DNA of 64,000 bases from JBLIRR01 sp049472395. Its GTDB lineage: Bacteria > SZUA-182 > DTGQ01 > JBLIRR01. The translations under genes were made by a program, and so were the position numbers. Shown here in pieces: positions 16,778-25,854 of this stretch (position 1 is the stretch's first letter; the number at the start of each line of letters is the position of its first letter). The stretch lies in NCBI GenBank assembly GCA_049472395.1, contig JBLIRR010000002.1:186001-250000 (forward strand), in the 5' to 3' direction. The notes below the pieces were generated by a model. It saw only the letters and a list, made by a program, of their open reading frames with translations. It did no database searches and was not told the DNA's origin.

Positions 16778-16851
16778 TTCCCTCGGACGGGATTTAAAAA
16801 TAGTAATTGATACATTGAAAATAAACACCTAATTAATTATGTTTCACAGAG

Positions 16852-16867
16852 TGCATGCAAAGTGCCA
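16852..16867 (-). promoter_or_regulatory. candidate sigma-54 promoter for the membrane protein and subtilase genes
   Basis: On the minus strand the bases read TGGCAC-TTTGC-ATGCA, with GG and GC separated by exactly 10 bases, as required for -24/-12 promoters; only one base of the TTGCA half differs from consensus. It sits about 75 bases upstream of the coding start and about 230 bases downstream of a sigma-54 activator gene (17095-18984). Confidence 0.6.
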
Positions 16868-17094
16868 AAAAATAACATCTACGGCTCACATGCGATGAAA
16901 TGCTCTTAAGTATATATATTTCAAATTGTTAATCCACATTATGTATGCTCGACTCTGGAGGCTGGTGTTATTTTTTATTAACAGATTGAGTGAAATGATA
17001 TGAGGAGAAAAACAGTGTTAATCACATTTAACATATTGTTTTTCAATATAGATTAAATAAAAGAGAATGACCCGTAATAAAAAAACAACATATG

Positions 17095-18984
17095 TTAGTA
17101 AGGAGTAACACTTTTTTCACGTACTCGAAATTGATGGGGATCAAGCTTATATCGAAGCACCAATTGATGAAGAAGTGATCGATTCATTTTAGCCTCTCGG
17201 GCGGCCCGACTTATGTTTCCGTTATATTCTTTAAGTAACTCTATGATAAATTTTTTATCCAGAGTTTCCTCAAGTTCTCTTTTTGCTTTTCCCTTCATTT
17301 CCTTAAAATTTGCATAATTCTTATTCACAATGAGATCGCACATTATGTGATCCATCGTTGATTGGGCGCTATCTTTCTTTGATTGTAAATTCTCGGGCAA
17401 ATCTTCGGGCGTTATAAAGGGGCCTTCTGTAATGACAAGGGCCCTTTTGATTATATTTTCAAGTTCTCTTATGTTTCCGGGGTAATCATATAAAAGCAAT
17501 AATTTGTGAGCTTCTGGGGTGAGGCCTTTCACATCTTTATTCAATGACGATCCAAATTTTTTTAAAAAATGCCTCACCAATACGGGAATATCAGACTTAC
17601 GATTCCTTAAAGCAGGAAGATAGAGATTGATCACATTAATTCTGTAATAAAGATCCTCACGAAAACGACCCTCTCTCATCAAGGTTTCAATATCTCTATT
17701 AGTAGCCACAATTATTCTTACATCTAGTGTCCTGGTTTTATTACTCCCCACCTTCTGGACCTCGCCATCCTGTAAAAAACGAAGAATTTTCACCTGCAAA
17801 AGGGGATTCATATCCCCGATCTCATCCAAGAAGAGTGTCCCTTTATCTGCCTCTTCAAATAGCCCTATCTTTGAGGACTCTGCTCCTGTAAAGGCGCCTT
17901 TCTCGTAGCCAAACAGCTCGGACTCAAGAAGATTATCCGGAATAGCCGAGCAATTGACGCACACAAACGGCGCCTCTGCTCTCGAACTATTGTAATGAAT
18001 GGACTTGGCGAGTAATTCTTTTCCTGTACCACTCTCCCCTCCTATAATCACTGGGATATTAAAGCGTGCTACGTGCTGCGCTGTCTCCATCAAAGAGATG
18101 AGTTGATCATTCATGCCAATTATCTCGGAAAATATGTATTCCTTTTTCGCCTCACGCCTTAGATGTGCATTTTCCCTTACGAGAGATTCTTTGATTAATG
18201 CGCATTCATTCCATGTACTGATATTTTCCAATGATACAGAAATTTGCGACACCATAATCTGAATTAAGACCTCATCCTCTTCGGTAAAATTGCCCTGGAT
18301 TTTATTGAGCACTTGAAATACCCCAAATGACTTTCCGCTTGAATTTATAAGGGGAGTGCATAACATATTTCTTGTTCTATACCCTGTCTCTTTATCTATA
18401 TATGGATTGAAAAAAGGACACTTATACGCCTCTTCGACATTAAGCAGAGTGCCTGTTTTCAAGACATGCCCGGCAATTCCCAATTCTTTATCAAAGTGGA
18501 TTGTATACCCATTTATTTCAAGGGCGAATAAGGAATAGAGCTCTTTTTCATCTTTATCAAGGAGAAAGATACTACTCCTTTCAGCCTCCATAATATCTGA
18601 TGCCTTTTTTGCGATCAATCTTAAGAGCGTCGTTGTATCCGGATTATGGCTTATGAGAGCGCCTACTTCAATGAAAAATGCCATTGTTTTTATGTAACGT
18701 TCTATATTGTGGCATTTTTTCTCAGAAATAAGTGATGAGATGGACTGATGGTACCTCATTATGGGTAAGAAGGTCATATCTATTTGTATTGAGAGGGAAT
18801 CGAGCAAATCACTTTCATTGATCACATTATGCTGGATGAGTATCTCTCCGAGCTTTTTCCTGTCCTTTGTCTGGCTACTTTGCTTTCGCAGAGCCTCTTC
18901 TAACTGCTCATTGGTTAAAACTCCTGTTTTAACCATAATTTGCCCGATGGGCAATCTTTTAACGTCCTTATTCTCCTTTATCAT
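17095..18984 (-). CDS. sigma-54-dependent transcriptional activator (MshEN-like - GAF - AAA+ - HTH)
   Basis: A 629-residue enhancer-binding protein. Residues about 10-75 hold two copies of an LG-x4-(G)-x-L/I-x4-L-x3-L-x2-Q pattern (IGQIMVKTGVLTNEQLEEAL, then LGEILIQHNVINESDLLDSL), as in MshEN/T2SSE N-terminal domains. A GAF domain follows (about 115-265), then the AAA+ core with Walker A GGESGTGKE, an intact GAFTGA loop, Walker B GTLFLDEIGD and the R-finger region GRFREDLYYR. A Fis-type HTH ends the protein (ISRAAREAKMNRSLLHQ). There is no receiver domain, so control is by ligand or partner; the RsbV-like gene lies 12 bases upstream in the same transcript. It probably activates the promoter at 16852. 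Confidence 0.93.
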   Translation of the reverse strand: MIKENKDVKRLPIGQIMVKTGVLTNEQLEEALRKQSSQTKDRKKLGEILIQHNVINESDLLDSLSIQIDMTFLPIMRYHQSISSLISEKKCHNIERYIKTMAFFIEVGALISHNPDTTTLLRLIAKKASDIMEAERSSIFLLDKDEKELYSLFALEINGYTIHFDKELGIAGHVLKTGTLLNVEEAYKCPFFNPYIDKETGYRTRNMLCTPLINSSGKSFGVFQVLNKIQGNFTEEDEVLIQIMVSQISVSLENISTWNECALIKESLVRENAHLRREAKKEYIFSEIIGMNDQLISLMETAQHVARFNIPVIIGGESGTGKELLAKSIHYNSSRAEAPFVCVNCSAIPDNLLESELFGYEKGAFTGAESSKIGLFEEADKGTLFLDEIGDMNPLLQVKILRFLQDGEVQKVGSNKTRTLDVRIIVATNRDIETLMREGRFREDLYYRINVINLYLPALRNRKSDIPVLVRHFLKKFGSSLNKDVKGLTPEAHKLLLLYDYPGNIRELENIIKRALVITEGPFITPEDLPENLQSKKDSAQSTMDHIMCDLIVNKNYANFKEMKGKAKRELEETLDKKFIIELLKEYNGNISRAAREAKMNRSLLHQLVLRYKLDPHQFRVREKSVTPY

Positions 18985-18996
18985 CGGATGAAATTA

Positions 18997-19353
18997 TTAT
19001 AAAGGTGCTCGGGACATTTCTTGAAGAGCTTCCTCCGTTGATTGATATATTTTGGTATATCGGGTTATTCCCACCATCTGAAATGTTTTTTCAAAATGTT
19101 TTGAAAGACCGGTTATGCCAATCTCCTGGTTCTTCTTTTGACTTTCCCTAATAAGACTGAAGAGTATGGCCATTCCCCCGCTCGTTATATGAGTATTTGG
19201 GAGGAATTCAAAAAGAATACTCGTGCAGCCTTTCTCGCACAAATCATGATAGATATCCTCCATGATTTTTTCCACAGACATCGTGAAATCGAGCTGTGGC
19301 GAGATAACGGTAATCCCTCCTATTTCTCTCACTTGTATGGCGTTCTCTTTCAC
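18997..19353 (-). CDS. STAS-domain anti-sigma factor antagonist-like protein (RsbV/SpoIIAA type)
   Basis: A 118-residue single STAS domain. The helix-start motif usually holding the phospho-acceptor Ser is ITSGGMAIL, which keeps a Ser in place, so control by phosphorylation is possible. Proteins of this type bind RsbW-like kinases when unphosphorylated and are reset by SpoIIE/RsbU phosphatases. An RsbW-like gene and a SpoIIE-domain gene lie a few kilobases upstream on the same strand, which supports a partner-switching set. The adjacent gene (12 bases downstream) is the GAF-AAA+ activator, so the switch may gate that activator rather than a sigma factor. That last step is inference. Confidence 0.82.
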   Translation of the reverse strand: MKENAIQVREIGGITVISPQLDFTMSVEKIMEDIYHDLCEKGCTSILFEFLPNTHITSGGMAILFSLIRESQKKNQEIGITGLSKHFEKTFQMVGITRYTKIYQSTEEALQEMSRAPL

Positions 19354-19368
19354 AATTATTTCTCTCTC

Positions 19369-20655
19369 TTAAAAAAATATTCCACCATTGATTGAATAAT
19401 ACAGTGCTTTATTTAAATTTTTTCCATCAAATCGGTTCCACTGGCTTAAGGAAATATAAAAGGGAACCCGGACCTTTTTTTCTTGAAAACTTTTAAGATT
19501 ATTATAAGAAACACCAATAAGATACGTATGCCCCGTCTGGGCAGTTTTATCCTCTAATGAATCAATATGGCCACTCGATCCTTCCACATTATCCTCAGCC
19601 TTAAAAAAACCTCCATAGGTTGCACTTAAAGAGACAGCCGGAGAGAAGGAATACTTTGCCGAGAGCTCTATTTGGAGGATATCTCCCTCATCTCTGTCAA
19701 CTCGCTCCTTATTGTTTGTTAAAGGCATGTCAACATCATCGGGGATACGCTCTGTTCTTTTATCAGGGAGTTGATTGATATAATAAAGAGAGCTGTTAAG
19801 CACGAGATTCTTGAATCCAGTATAGTCATTGTATGAGGAAAGAATGAGATCATAATTTCCCCCTCCGAATCCATAATCCACAAGATTATCAGGATCATTT
19901 TCCCTCCCCGTTGGCATGCGAAGCCCCCCTTGGACTGCACATCGCCATTTTGCATTCTCCAGGTATTTGTATTTTAAGCCAAGCTCAATATCACCAATCC
20001 CGCTCTCCTCCCACGTTTCAAATCTGTCATATCCATAGCCTTGAATGTCTATGTCTCCATCATTATTAACATCCACGCCATCACTTAAAAGATTCAGCAC
20101 TTCTTCTCGGGAAAGTTTGAGGCTATCAACCGTAGCTTGATCAAGGCCTGCGGCAAGAAGGGCTGCTTCTGGAACAATAGGAGGATTATTGATAGGGTCA
20201 GTAGGATCATAATTCGGATTTTTTGCCATCGTGGCTGAGCTGCTGTCAAGGCTTGAGGTTACTTTCGTCTTAAAGGTCCAAAAGGGGATTTTCAGACCAA
20301 GTGAGAGATTATCTTTTAGACCATAGGCAAGTGAAAAGTTCGTGATGGCAGAGCTTTTTTCAAATTCAACAATACTTCGGCCTAATGAAGGTCCATATGC
20401 TGTAAAAGGCGCTAAACCGTCAAGAACTGTTTCATCAAGCTCTGTATTATAATCAATCGCAAGGGCTTCACCCTTGCCCTGATCATTATATTCTTTATCC
20501 CATGCAGGGTAAATATCAAAACTTAAATTTGTCATCCATCTGTTTTTCGGAAGGACCATGGCATCATCTGCTCGGCATAGGGGAGAAATTACGAGGAGGA
20601 ATATAAAAATAAGCAGTATATAACTAAAATTTTGAAAAAATTTCTTTCGTGACAT
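19369..20655 (-). CDS. outer-membrane beta-barrel protein of unknown substrate
   Basis: A 428-residue exported protein with a signal peptide (about 1-29, positively charged then hydrophobic, ending PLCRADD). The body is rich in alternating strands with Gly/Tyr/Asn and the last residue is Phe (GGIFF), as expected for BAM-inserted barrels. The layout recalls the family of transporter-like barrels annotated as MetA-pathway or phenol-degradation proteins; this is a resemblance, not an assignment. An Asp-rich, EF-hand-like stretch (DVNNDGDIDIQGYGYD) near residue 200 may bind calcium. It is first in a transcript with the STAS and sigma-54 activator genes (15 bases to the STAS gene). Confidence 0.75.
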   Translation of the reverse strand: MSRKKFFQNFSYILLIFIFLLVISPLCRADDAMVLPKNRWMTNLSFDIYPAWDKEYNDQGKGEALAIDYNTELDETVLDGLAPFTAYGPSLGRSIVEFEKSSAITNFSLAYGLKDNLSLGLKIPFWTFKTKVTSSLDSSSATMAKNPNYDPTDPINNPPIVPEAALLAAGLDQATVDSLKLSREEVLNLLSDGVDVNNDGDIDIQGYGYDRFETWEESGIGDIELGLKYKYLENAKWRCAVQGGLRMPTGRENDPDNLVDYGFGGGNYDLILSSYNDYTGFKNLVLNSSLYYINQLPDKRTERIPDDVDMPLTNNKERVDRDEGDILQIELSAKYSFSPAVSLSATYGGFFKAEDNVEGSSGHIDSLEDKTAQTGHTYLIGVSYNNLKSFQEKKVRVPFYISLSQWNRFDGKNLNKALYYSINGGIFF

Positions 20656-20763
20656 TTTTTTCTCCTATATATAGCATCAATTTTCTCTTAAAATTCCCAG
20701 ATATCAAGATTAAACTATTTATTTTCTTATCGGTATTATTGATTCGTTACTTTAATCTATCAT

Positions 20764-20786
20764 GTTAATCTTGTTATCCTGTCAAA
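20764..20786 (+). repeat. short intergenic repeat (TTGTTATCCTGTCA type), copy 1
   Basis: The core GTTATCCTGTCA with flanking AAT is shared with 47603-47623. At the second site an inverted ACAGGATT precedes it, which suggests a palindromic repeat family of which this copy is partial. Confidence 0.45.
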
Positions 20787-20889
20787 TATTTTCAACCTGT
20801 GCAGTGAGGATTTAAAATACCCCATATTAAAAAATATTTAGCAGAGGATATAATTATTTATTCTAACCACATATTGAAATTATTATTTC

Positions 20890-20973
20890 ACCACAGAGGA
20901 CACAGAGATCACGGAGGTATTTTGAAGTCTCCTTTTTCATCCTATTCTCTGTGTCCTCTGTGCTCTCTGTGGT
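20890..20973. repeat. palindromic intergenic repeat, copy 2 (ACCACAGAGG type)
   Basis: The left arm ACCACAGAGGACACAGAG (20890-20907) matches copy 1 exactly over 18 bases. The right arm (20947-20973) contains CTCTGTGTCCTCTGTG and CTGTGGT, so this copy has longer and better-paired arms than the one at 1982. It lies directly downstream of the SpoIIE-domain gene. Confidence 0.8.
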
Positions 20974-20989
20974 AAATTTAAAAACCTGT

Positions 20990-23872
20990 TTACACCTTAA
21001 AGTCAATAATTAATCTGATCATGCGTCCCGTATCCGACTGAGGTAGCACATCATCTTTTGATAAAAGATTTATACAGTATCGATGTCCCTCCCCCTTCTC
21101 TTCTTGTGATGTAGAGGTCCTGTTACACACTCCCTCCTGTAAAATAGTAAGAGCCAACCTATTATACTCACCTATTGAGTGGCTTGTATGCCCTACATGC
21201 TTGTACGTCTCCAGAACATCGGCCTTCAACTGAGCTGATTCAGTTTCGTCTAAAGAACATAATTCTGCTAGTGATTTTACGCATTGGGAGATAATCTCCC
21301 TATTATCCAAAGAAGCTGGCAGGGAGAGGGTTGTATCGAGGGGATAGGTTTCGCGATACTTTATGATTATCATGGTAGTATCATCCTCAAAACTGGTTGT
21401 TCCTGCAAAATGCCGTAATTCTGTCACTATACGATTGGCGATTTCTTCAGGATCCAAGGAGATGAAACGAACGAAATACTCTTTAAGACGCTCGTAACTA
21501 AAAAGCTCACCCTCTTTATTTTGTTGCTCCACCATACCATCAGTATAAAAAAAGATCACATCTCCTTCCTCAAGAGATATAGTTAAAGGAATATACTCTG
21601 GGTCATCCATGATACCGAGAGGGAAACGGTCCCCATCATTTTCAAGAAACCGCGCCTCTTTGCTTTTGGAGTTATAATAAAGCGGGGAAGGGTTTCCCGC
21701 ATTTATAATACTTATTCGCTTATCAGGTAAAAGATGGGCCAAAAATAAGGCCACAAAGGCCTTCTTTTTCGTCTCCCTGATCATAAGCCTGTTTGCTTCT
21801 TCCATAACCGGTATTACCTCTTTAAGAAGCATCACTTGGTTCTGACAGATACTATGGGCAGCGCTCATAAGCAAGGCCCCTGAAATTCCATGACCTGATA
21901 CATCACCGAGAACAATCCCCCATCCGTTCCCATTCTGTGAGGGAATCTCCACAAAATCATAGAAATCCCCCCCTATTTCCATGCTCGGAATAATATTGGC
22001 ATATATGGATATATCCTTCGTTTCAGGATACGCCTCAGGGAGCATCCTTTTCTGGATATCACCGGCGATCTTTAATTCCTCCTTGAGTTTTTCCCGCTCA
22101 ATCCTGTCCTGAAAGAGACTTACATTTTCAAGGGCAATGGCTGTTTGACCAGCGATGATTTTAAGAAATTCTATATCTGAGATATTATAATCCCTCCCTG
22201 ATTTTATATCTCCAAGGCTCATAAAACCGGACAATTGATTATGGGTAACAAAGGGAAGAATCAATTGTGACCTCAATGATTCAAACAGTTGATACACTTC
22301 CTCCCTCAAATTGGTATAGTGAGGAGACCCATACAGGCTGTCCTTATGAAGCTCTTTTTTCTCTTCTCTTAATAATTTTATTAATGGGCTTGAAGAGGGT
22401 ATACACTGTTGTGCAGGAGCAGCAATAACTGTCTTTAAACGAAAATTATAGGGGGAATAGCTATCATAAGCGCTCTGGTAAAGAAAAATATTGATATTGT
22501 CTATAAACATGGTATGAGAGAGGATATTCTGCAAATGCTCAATAATAAGGTTTAAATTAAATATAGAGGAAATCTCCTTAAGTAGTTGTTTTACAGATTC
22601 CTTATAGTCATATTTCTGTCGGTAAAAAAGGCGATTCACCACAGTCTGCATACTATTTTTAATTGGATTGAAAAAGAAGACTACCATGAGAATAAAAATA
22701 AAATTGATTGTATGCTGAGAAAGGGAGAATATATTTTGAGGAAGCAATGTCAGTACACTATTCGTACAAAAGAGGAAAAGAGTATAAGAGAGCGCGATAA
22801 AAGAAGTAATGAGCATATATCCTGTTGTTCGCTTAATAAATACATCTATTTCAAAAAGGTCATGTTTTATAATGGCATATGCGATCGACAGGGGAAACAT
22901 CAAGGAAAAAGGTATTGTGACAAGATCAATGTGAGGAAAGATAAAGATGCCAAAAATGCTGTTTAATATTGGTGTGGTTAGCGGCAAAATGTGACTAGTA
23001 AAAAAGCCTATTAAGATCACCTTTATCTTTAGCTTTGCAAGTCTTGAAGTGCTTCTTTTATACTGATAAAAAAGGACAAGGATGAAGCTCACAATAGCTA
23101 TAAAGAGATAACACAGGACGAAAATACGAAGATACCTAGGAGATCCAGATAAAAGGGCGGAAGAGGTCTTGATCGTAATAAACAGCAGTAAAGAAAATAT
23201 ATAGGTAGCAAGGATAGGGAAAAAATATTTCGGATTATAATCCCCATAAAAGGGGAAAATGAAGGCCATGTGAATCAGTGTGGCAGGCAAAAAACAAAAT
23301 CCTATAAGCTCAAAGACTTTAATCCATGAGGGCCAGAGAGACTTATGAATAATAAAAATCATCACTAATCCTGCACACAGACAGAACAAGAAAAAGGACC
23401 ACCGTCTATTTTCTATGGGCGTGGAAAAAAATACAAAGGCACCAATACAAAAGATCATAATTCCAATAAAACAACTAATACCAAAGAAGCGCAATGCCTG
23501 GCCAAATCCGAATGTAGTGGTCCGGAAAAAAACCGTGTGTTCTTTCCCGTTTCTTTCTATGGTAAATTCATTGAGAGCACCTATCTCCTTATTCACTGAC
23601 TCTCTAAGGCTGTCAAGGCTTTCCACATTTGTGCCGTTGGCCTTCAGAACCCTGTCCCCTAATCTGAATCCAGCTTTATGGCCATCTTCCGATAGATGGC
23701 CAATAATTGCCCACCCACTGAATTTTCCAAAGCCAAATCCGAAGAAGGGACCCAGTCTCCACTGCACTATATTCACAAGATACAAAATTGATACAAGAGT
23801 TACAATTGCTAACAAAAATACTGATACAGAATTGGTGATATATTTATTTTTCATATCAATTTTGATTTTCAT
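20990..23872 (-). CDS. membrane PDZ - multi-TM - GAF - SpoIIE phosphatase (RsbU-like)
   Basis: A 960-residue protein. TM1 (about 14-34) is followed by a PDZ-like domain (about 50-115, GHKAGFRLGDRVLKANG), then several TM helices (about 125-410), a GAF domain (about 450-600), and a PP2C/SpoIIE phosphatase domain (about 630-830). The phosphatase motifs are EIGGDFYDFVEI, LGDVSGHGISGALLM, FYTDGMVEQ and FEDDTTMII, which retain the metal-binding Asp residues. The last 120 residues are unassigned and might be a diverged RsbW-like domain, at low confidence. The phosphatase class dephosphorylates STAS antagonists, here probably the protein at 18997. A membrane and periplasmic input is likely. It starts 12 bases after lnt. 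The second Met (position 7) is an alternative start. Confidence 0.88.
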   Translation of the reverse strand: MKIKIDMKNKYITNSVSVFLLAIVTLVSILYLVNIVQWRLGPFFGFGFGKFSGWAIIGHLSEDGHKAGFRLGDRVLKANGTNVESLDSLRESVNKEIGALNEFTIERNGKEHTVFFRTTTFGFGQALRFFGISCFIGIMIFCIGAFVFFSTPIENRRWSFFLFCLCAGLVMIFIIHKSLWPSWIKVFELIGFCFLPATLIHMAFIFPFYGDYNPKYFFPILATYIFSLLLFITIKTSSALLSGSPRYLRIFVLCYLFIAIVSFILVLFYQYKRSTSRLAKLKIKVILIGFFTSHILPLTTPILNSIFGIFIFPHIDLVTIPFSLMFPLSIAYAIIKHDLFEIDVFIKRTTGYMLITSFIALSYTLFLFCTNSVLTLLPQNIFSLSQHTINFIFILMVVFFFNPIKNSMQTVVNRLFYRQKYDYKESVKQLLKEISSIFNLNLIIEHLQNILSHTMFIDNINIFLYQSAYDSYSPYNFRLKTVIAAPAQQCIPSSSPLIKLLREEKKELHKDSLYGSPHYTNLREEVYQLFESLRSQLILPFVTHNQLSGFMSLGDIKSGRDYNISDIEFLKIIAGQTAIALENVSLFQDRIEREKLKEELKIAGDIQKRMLPEAYPETKDISIYANIIPSMEIGGDFYDFVEIPSQNGNGWGIVLGDVSGHGISGALLMSAAHSICQNQVMLLKEVIPVMEEANRLMIRETKKKAFVALFLAHLLPDKRISIINAGNPSPLYYNSKSKEARFLENDGDRFPLGIMDDPEYIPLTISLEEGDVIFFYTDGMVEQQNKEGELFSYERLKEYFVRFISLDPEEIANRIVTELRHFAGTTSFEDDTTMIIIKYRETYPLDTTLSLPASLDNREIISQCVKSLAELCSLDETESAQLKADVLETYKHVGHTSHSIGEYNRLALTILQEGVCNRTSTSQEEKGEGHRYCINLLSKDDVLPQSDTGRMIRLIIDFKV

Positions 23873-23884
23873 TTTAATTGCTCA

Positions 23885-25447
23885 TTAATTATGTTTTATT
23901 TTCCACCTTACTATCCGCCATATACAACTGAGCATCAGAAGACCACTACAGATGAAAATAAAGATATCCCCGTGGTGAGTATAGAATGTCCTTTCTCGGA
24001 AAATGGGGATATCTTCTGAAGCAATACCAGTTATCCCCACATCCTTTCCCCTTTCATCCGTAACCTTTCTGATAATCTTCCCAAAGGGATCAATAAAACA
24101 TGAAATTCCTGTATTTGCCGCCCTTGCAATAGATATCCTATTTTCCACTGCCCGGAATACGCTACACATAAGATGTTGATAGGGACCAGCCGAATCTTTG
24201 AACCAGCCATCATTGGATATATTGACCATAAATGAGGCTCCCTCTATAATGAATCTTCGAAAATAGTCAGGAAAAATATTCTCCCAGCAGATAGTTATAC
24301 CAAAATTTTCTTTATCTAAAGAGAAGACTTTCACCTTCTCACCTATTAAGAAACGGCTTTTAAGAGTGGGGGAAAATACTGATAATGGTATCCCGCCCAC
24401 TGAAGGCACATATTCATTAAAAGGAAGTAGCTTATTTTTCCTGTATTCCTCAGGCACTCCTCCCAGAGCGGATATGTAAAAAGCGCTATTGTAAATACCG
24501 TCAGATTTATGGCCTGCCCTTCCGATCTTGGCTCTTCCTGCCGCCCCGCACACAAGGGGAATCTTTATACTTTTTGTCAATCTTAATATACGCCATAACT
24601 TAGTAGGATAGGAATGAAAATCAATGGGAATGGAAGTCTCTGGCCACAGTATGAGAGAAGGCTTTTGTGTGGCGACCTCTTTGGTAAGCTTTTCATACGT
24701 ATCAATCGTCAACGAAAGCATCTTCTTTTCCCATTTTATGTCCTGGGGAATATTTCCCTGCACTAATCCTACCCGGACCTTTCTGCATAAATTGGCATTA
24801 TTGCATATATTTTTCCCCCACAAGGAGATAAAAAACACCAACAAAAGGGGCCATAACACAAGGCACTCTATCTTATTCGAAGATTTTCCCCGGGACCGAA
24901 AAATTCGGTAGAGGAAAAGGGCCAGCGACGCATTCACCAACACCATGAGAAAAGAGATGCCATATACACCCGTAAAGGATGCACATTGGATAAGATTTAG
25001 ATTTTTATACTGTGTATGCCCAAGAAGGGCCCAGGGTAATGCGAGAAAAGAAAAATGGGACCTGAGATACTCAAGAAGAACCCAGATGAGTGCCATATAT
25101 AAGGGATATGTCATTTTCTTCTGATCAAAGATATGAACAAGTAATCCGAAAAGGGCAAAATATATTCCCAAATAAAGACCGAGCAGAAGATAATGCCCCA
25201 AAGAGAATCCCTCAACCTGCAATATCCAGGAAAATATTCCCATAAAGGTAACTACACCACATATCCATGAAAGAATAAAAGACTTATGCCAGCGAACCGT
25301 TAATATAATTATAATTAAAGGAATCAACGCAATCCAACCGAGAAAGGAAAAGTCATGCTGCGGAAAAGAGGCAGTCAATAATAAAGGAGTAAGAAGCAGA
25401 AGGACAGCGGTTTTAATGATGACAATATAATTTGAACGTAAGCACAT
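23885..25447 (-). CDS. lnt: apolipoprotein N-acyltransferase
   Basis: A 520-residue inner-membrane enzyme with an N-terminal multi-TM region (about 1-200) and a periplasmic nitrilase domain (about 220-490), then a last TM. The catalytic triad positions are visible: Glu in LILWPETSIP, Lys in YRKNKLLPFNEYVP and Cys in ITICWENIFPDYF. It adds the third acyl chain to lipoproteins, which implies a two-membrane envelope. Its start overlaps the end of the RsbW-like gene by about 35 bases, and the PDZ/SpoIIE gene follows within 12 bases, so a housekeeping enzyme is embedded in a signalling operon. Confidence 0.95.
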   Translation of the reverse strand: MCLRSNYIVIIKTAVLLLLTPLLLTASFPQHDFSFLGWIALIPLIIIILTVRWHKSFILSWICGVVTFMGIFSWILQVEGFSLGHYLLLGLYLGIYFALFGLLVHIFDQKKMTYPLYMALIWVLLEYLRSHFSFLALPWALLGHTQYKNLNLIQCASFTGVYGISFLMVLVNASLALFLYRIFRSRGKSSNKIECLVLWPLLLVFFISLWGKNICNNANLCRKVRVGLVQGNIPQDIKWEKKMLSLTIDTYEKLTKEVATQKPSLILWPETSIPIDFHSYPTKLWRILRLTKSIKIPLVCGAAGRAKIGRAGHKSDGIYNSAFYISALGGVPEEYRKNKLLPFNEYVPSVGGIPLSVFSPTLKSRFLIGEKVKVFSLDKENFGITICWENIFPDYFRRFIIEGASFMVNISNDGWFKDSAGPYQHLMCSVFRAVENRISIARAANTGISCFIDPFGKIIRKVTDERGKDVGITGIASEDIPIFRERTFYTHHGDIFIFICSGLLMLSCIWRIVRWKIKHN

Positions 25448-25841
25448 TTCCGCTCTCCGAAGAAGAGTGTACCTCTACTTCATCCATAAGTTTTTTAATC
25501 AAAAAAAGTCCCCACCCCCGCGGTTTTTCTTCTCCATCTATCTTTTTTTTAATATCAGGTTCATATGATATATCAATAGGTTCATGACCGCTATCTTTGA
25601 CCTCAATAATTAGTGCATTCTGCATGGAGGTTATTGTCACATGAACCTGTATTTTCTGATTCAGCTTGTTTCCATGTTCTATAGCATTGATACATGCCTC
25701 GATTATGGCTGTTTTCAAGTCTTCCAACTTAGAAAACTGAAAATCCATCTCCTTGGCGACAGAGAGAGCGCACTCTGCAACTATTTTTTCGAAACCAAAC
25801 TTGCTTGGTATGCTCACTTGGACTGTTGTGTTTCTGTTCAT
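25413..25841 (-). CDS. RsbW-like anti-sigma-type serine kinase (HATPase_c_2)
   Basis: A GHKL ATPase of about 142 residues. The N-box EACINAIEHGNKL holds the Mg-binding Asn, and further motifs are VKDSGHEP (G1) and RGWGLFLIKKLMDEV (G2). This is the layout of RsbW/SpoIIAB kinases, which phosphorylate STAS antagonists and hold a partner regulator. The ATG at 25841 is preferred because the longer frame would overlap the histidine kinase gene; the chosen start is 13 bases after that gene's stop, with AAGGA close upstream. Genes for a candidate STAS substrate (18997) and phosphatase (20990) lie on the same strand nearby. Confidence 0.87.
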   Translation of the reverse strand: MNRNTTVQVSIPSKFGFEKIVAECALSVAKEMDFQFSKLEDLKTAIIEACINAIEHGNKLNQKIQVHVTITSMQNALIIEVKDSGHEPIDISYEPDIKKKIDGEEKPRGWGLFLIKKLMDEVEVHSSSESGNVLTFKLYCHH

Positions 25842-25854
25842 GATCCTTATGTTC

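Larger units (their letters stand above)
20656..20989. other. 334-base intergenic region with two repeat families
   Basis: No gene is seen. It holds the promoter region of the beta-barrel gene, a copy of the TTATCCTGTCA repeat (20764-20786) and the second ACCACAGAGG palindrome (20890-20973), which lies within 20 bases of the end of the SpoIIE-domain gene and could act as its transcript end structure. Confidence 0.5.
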
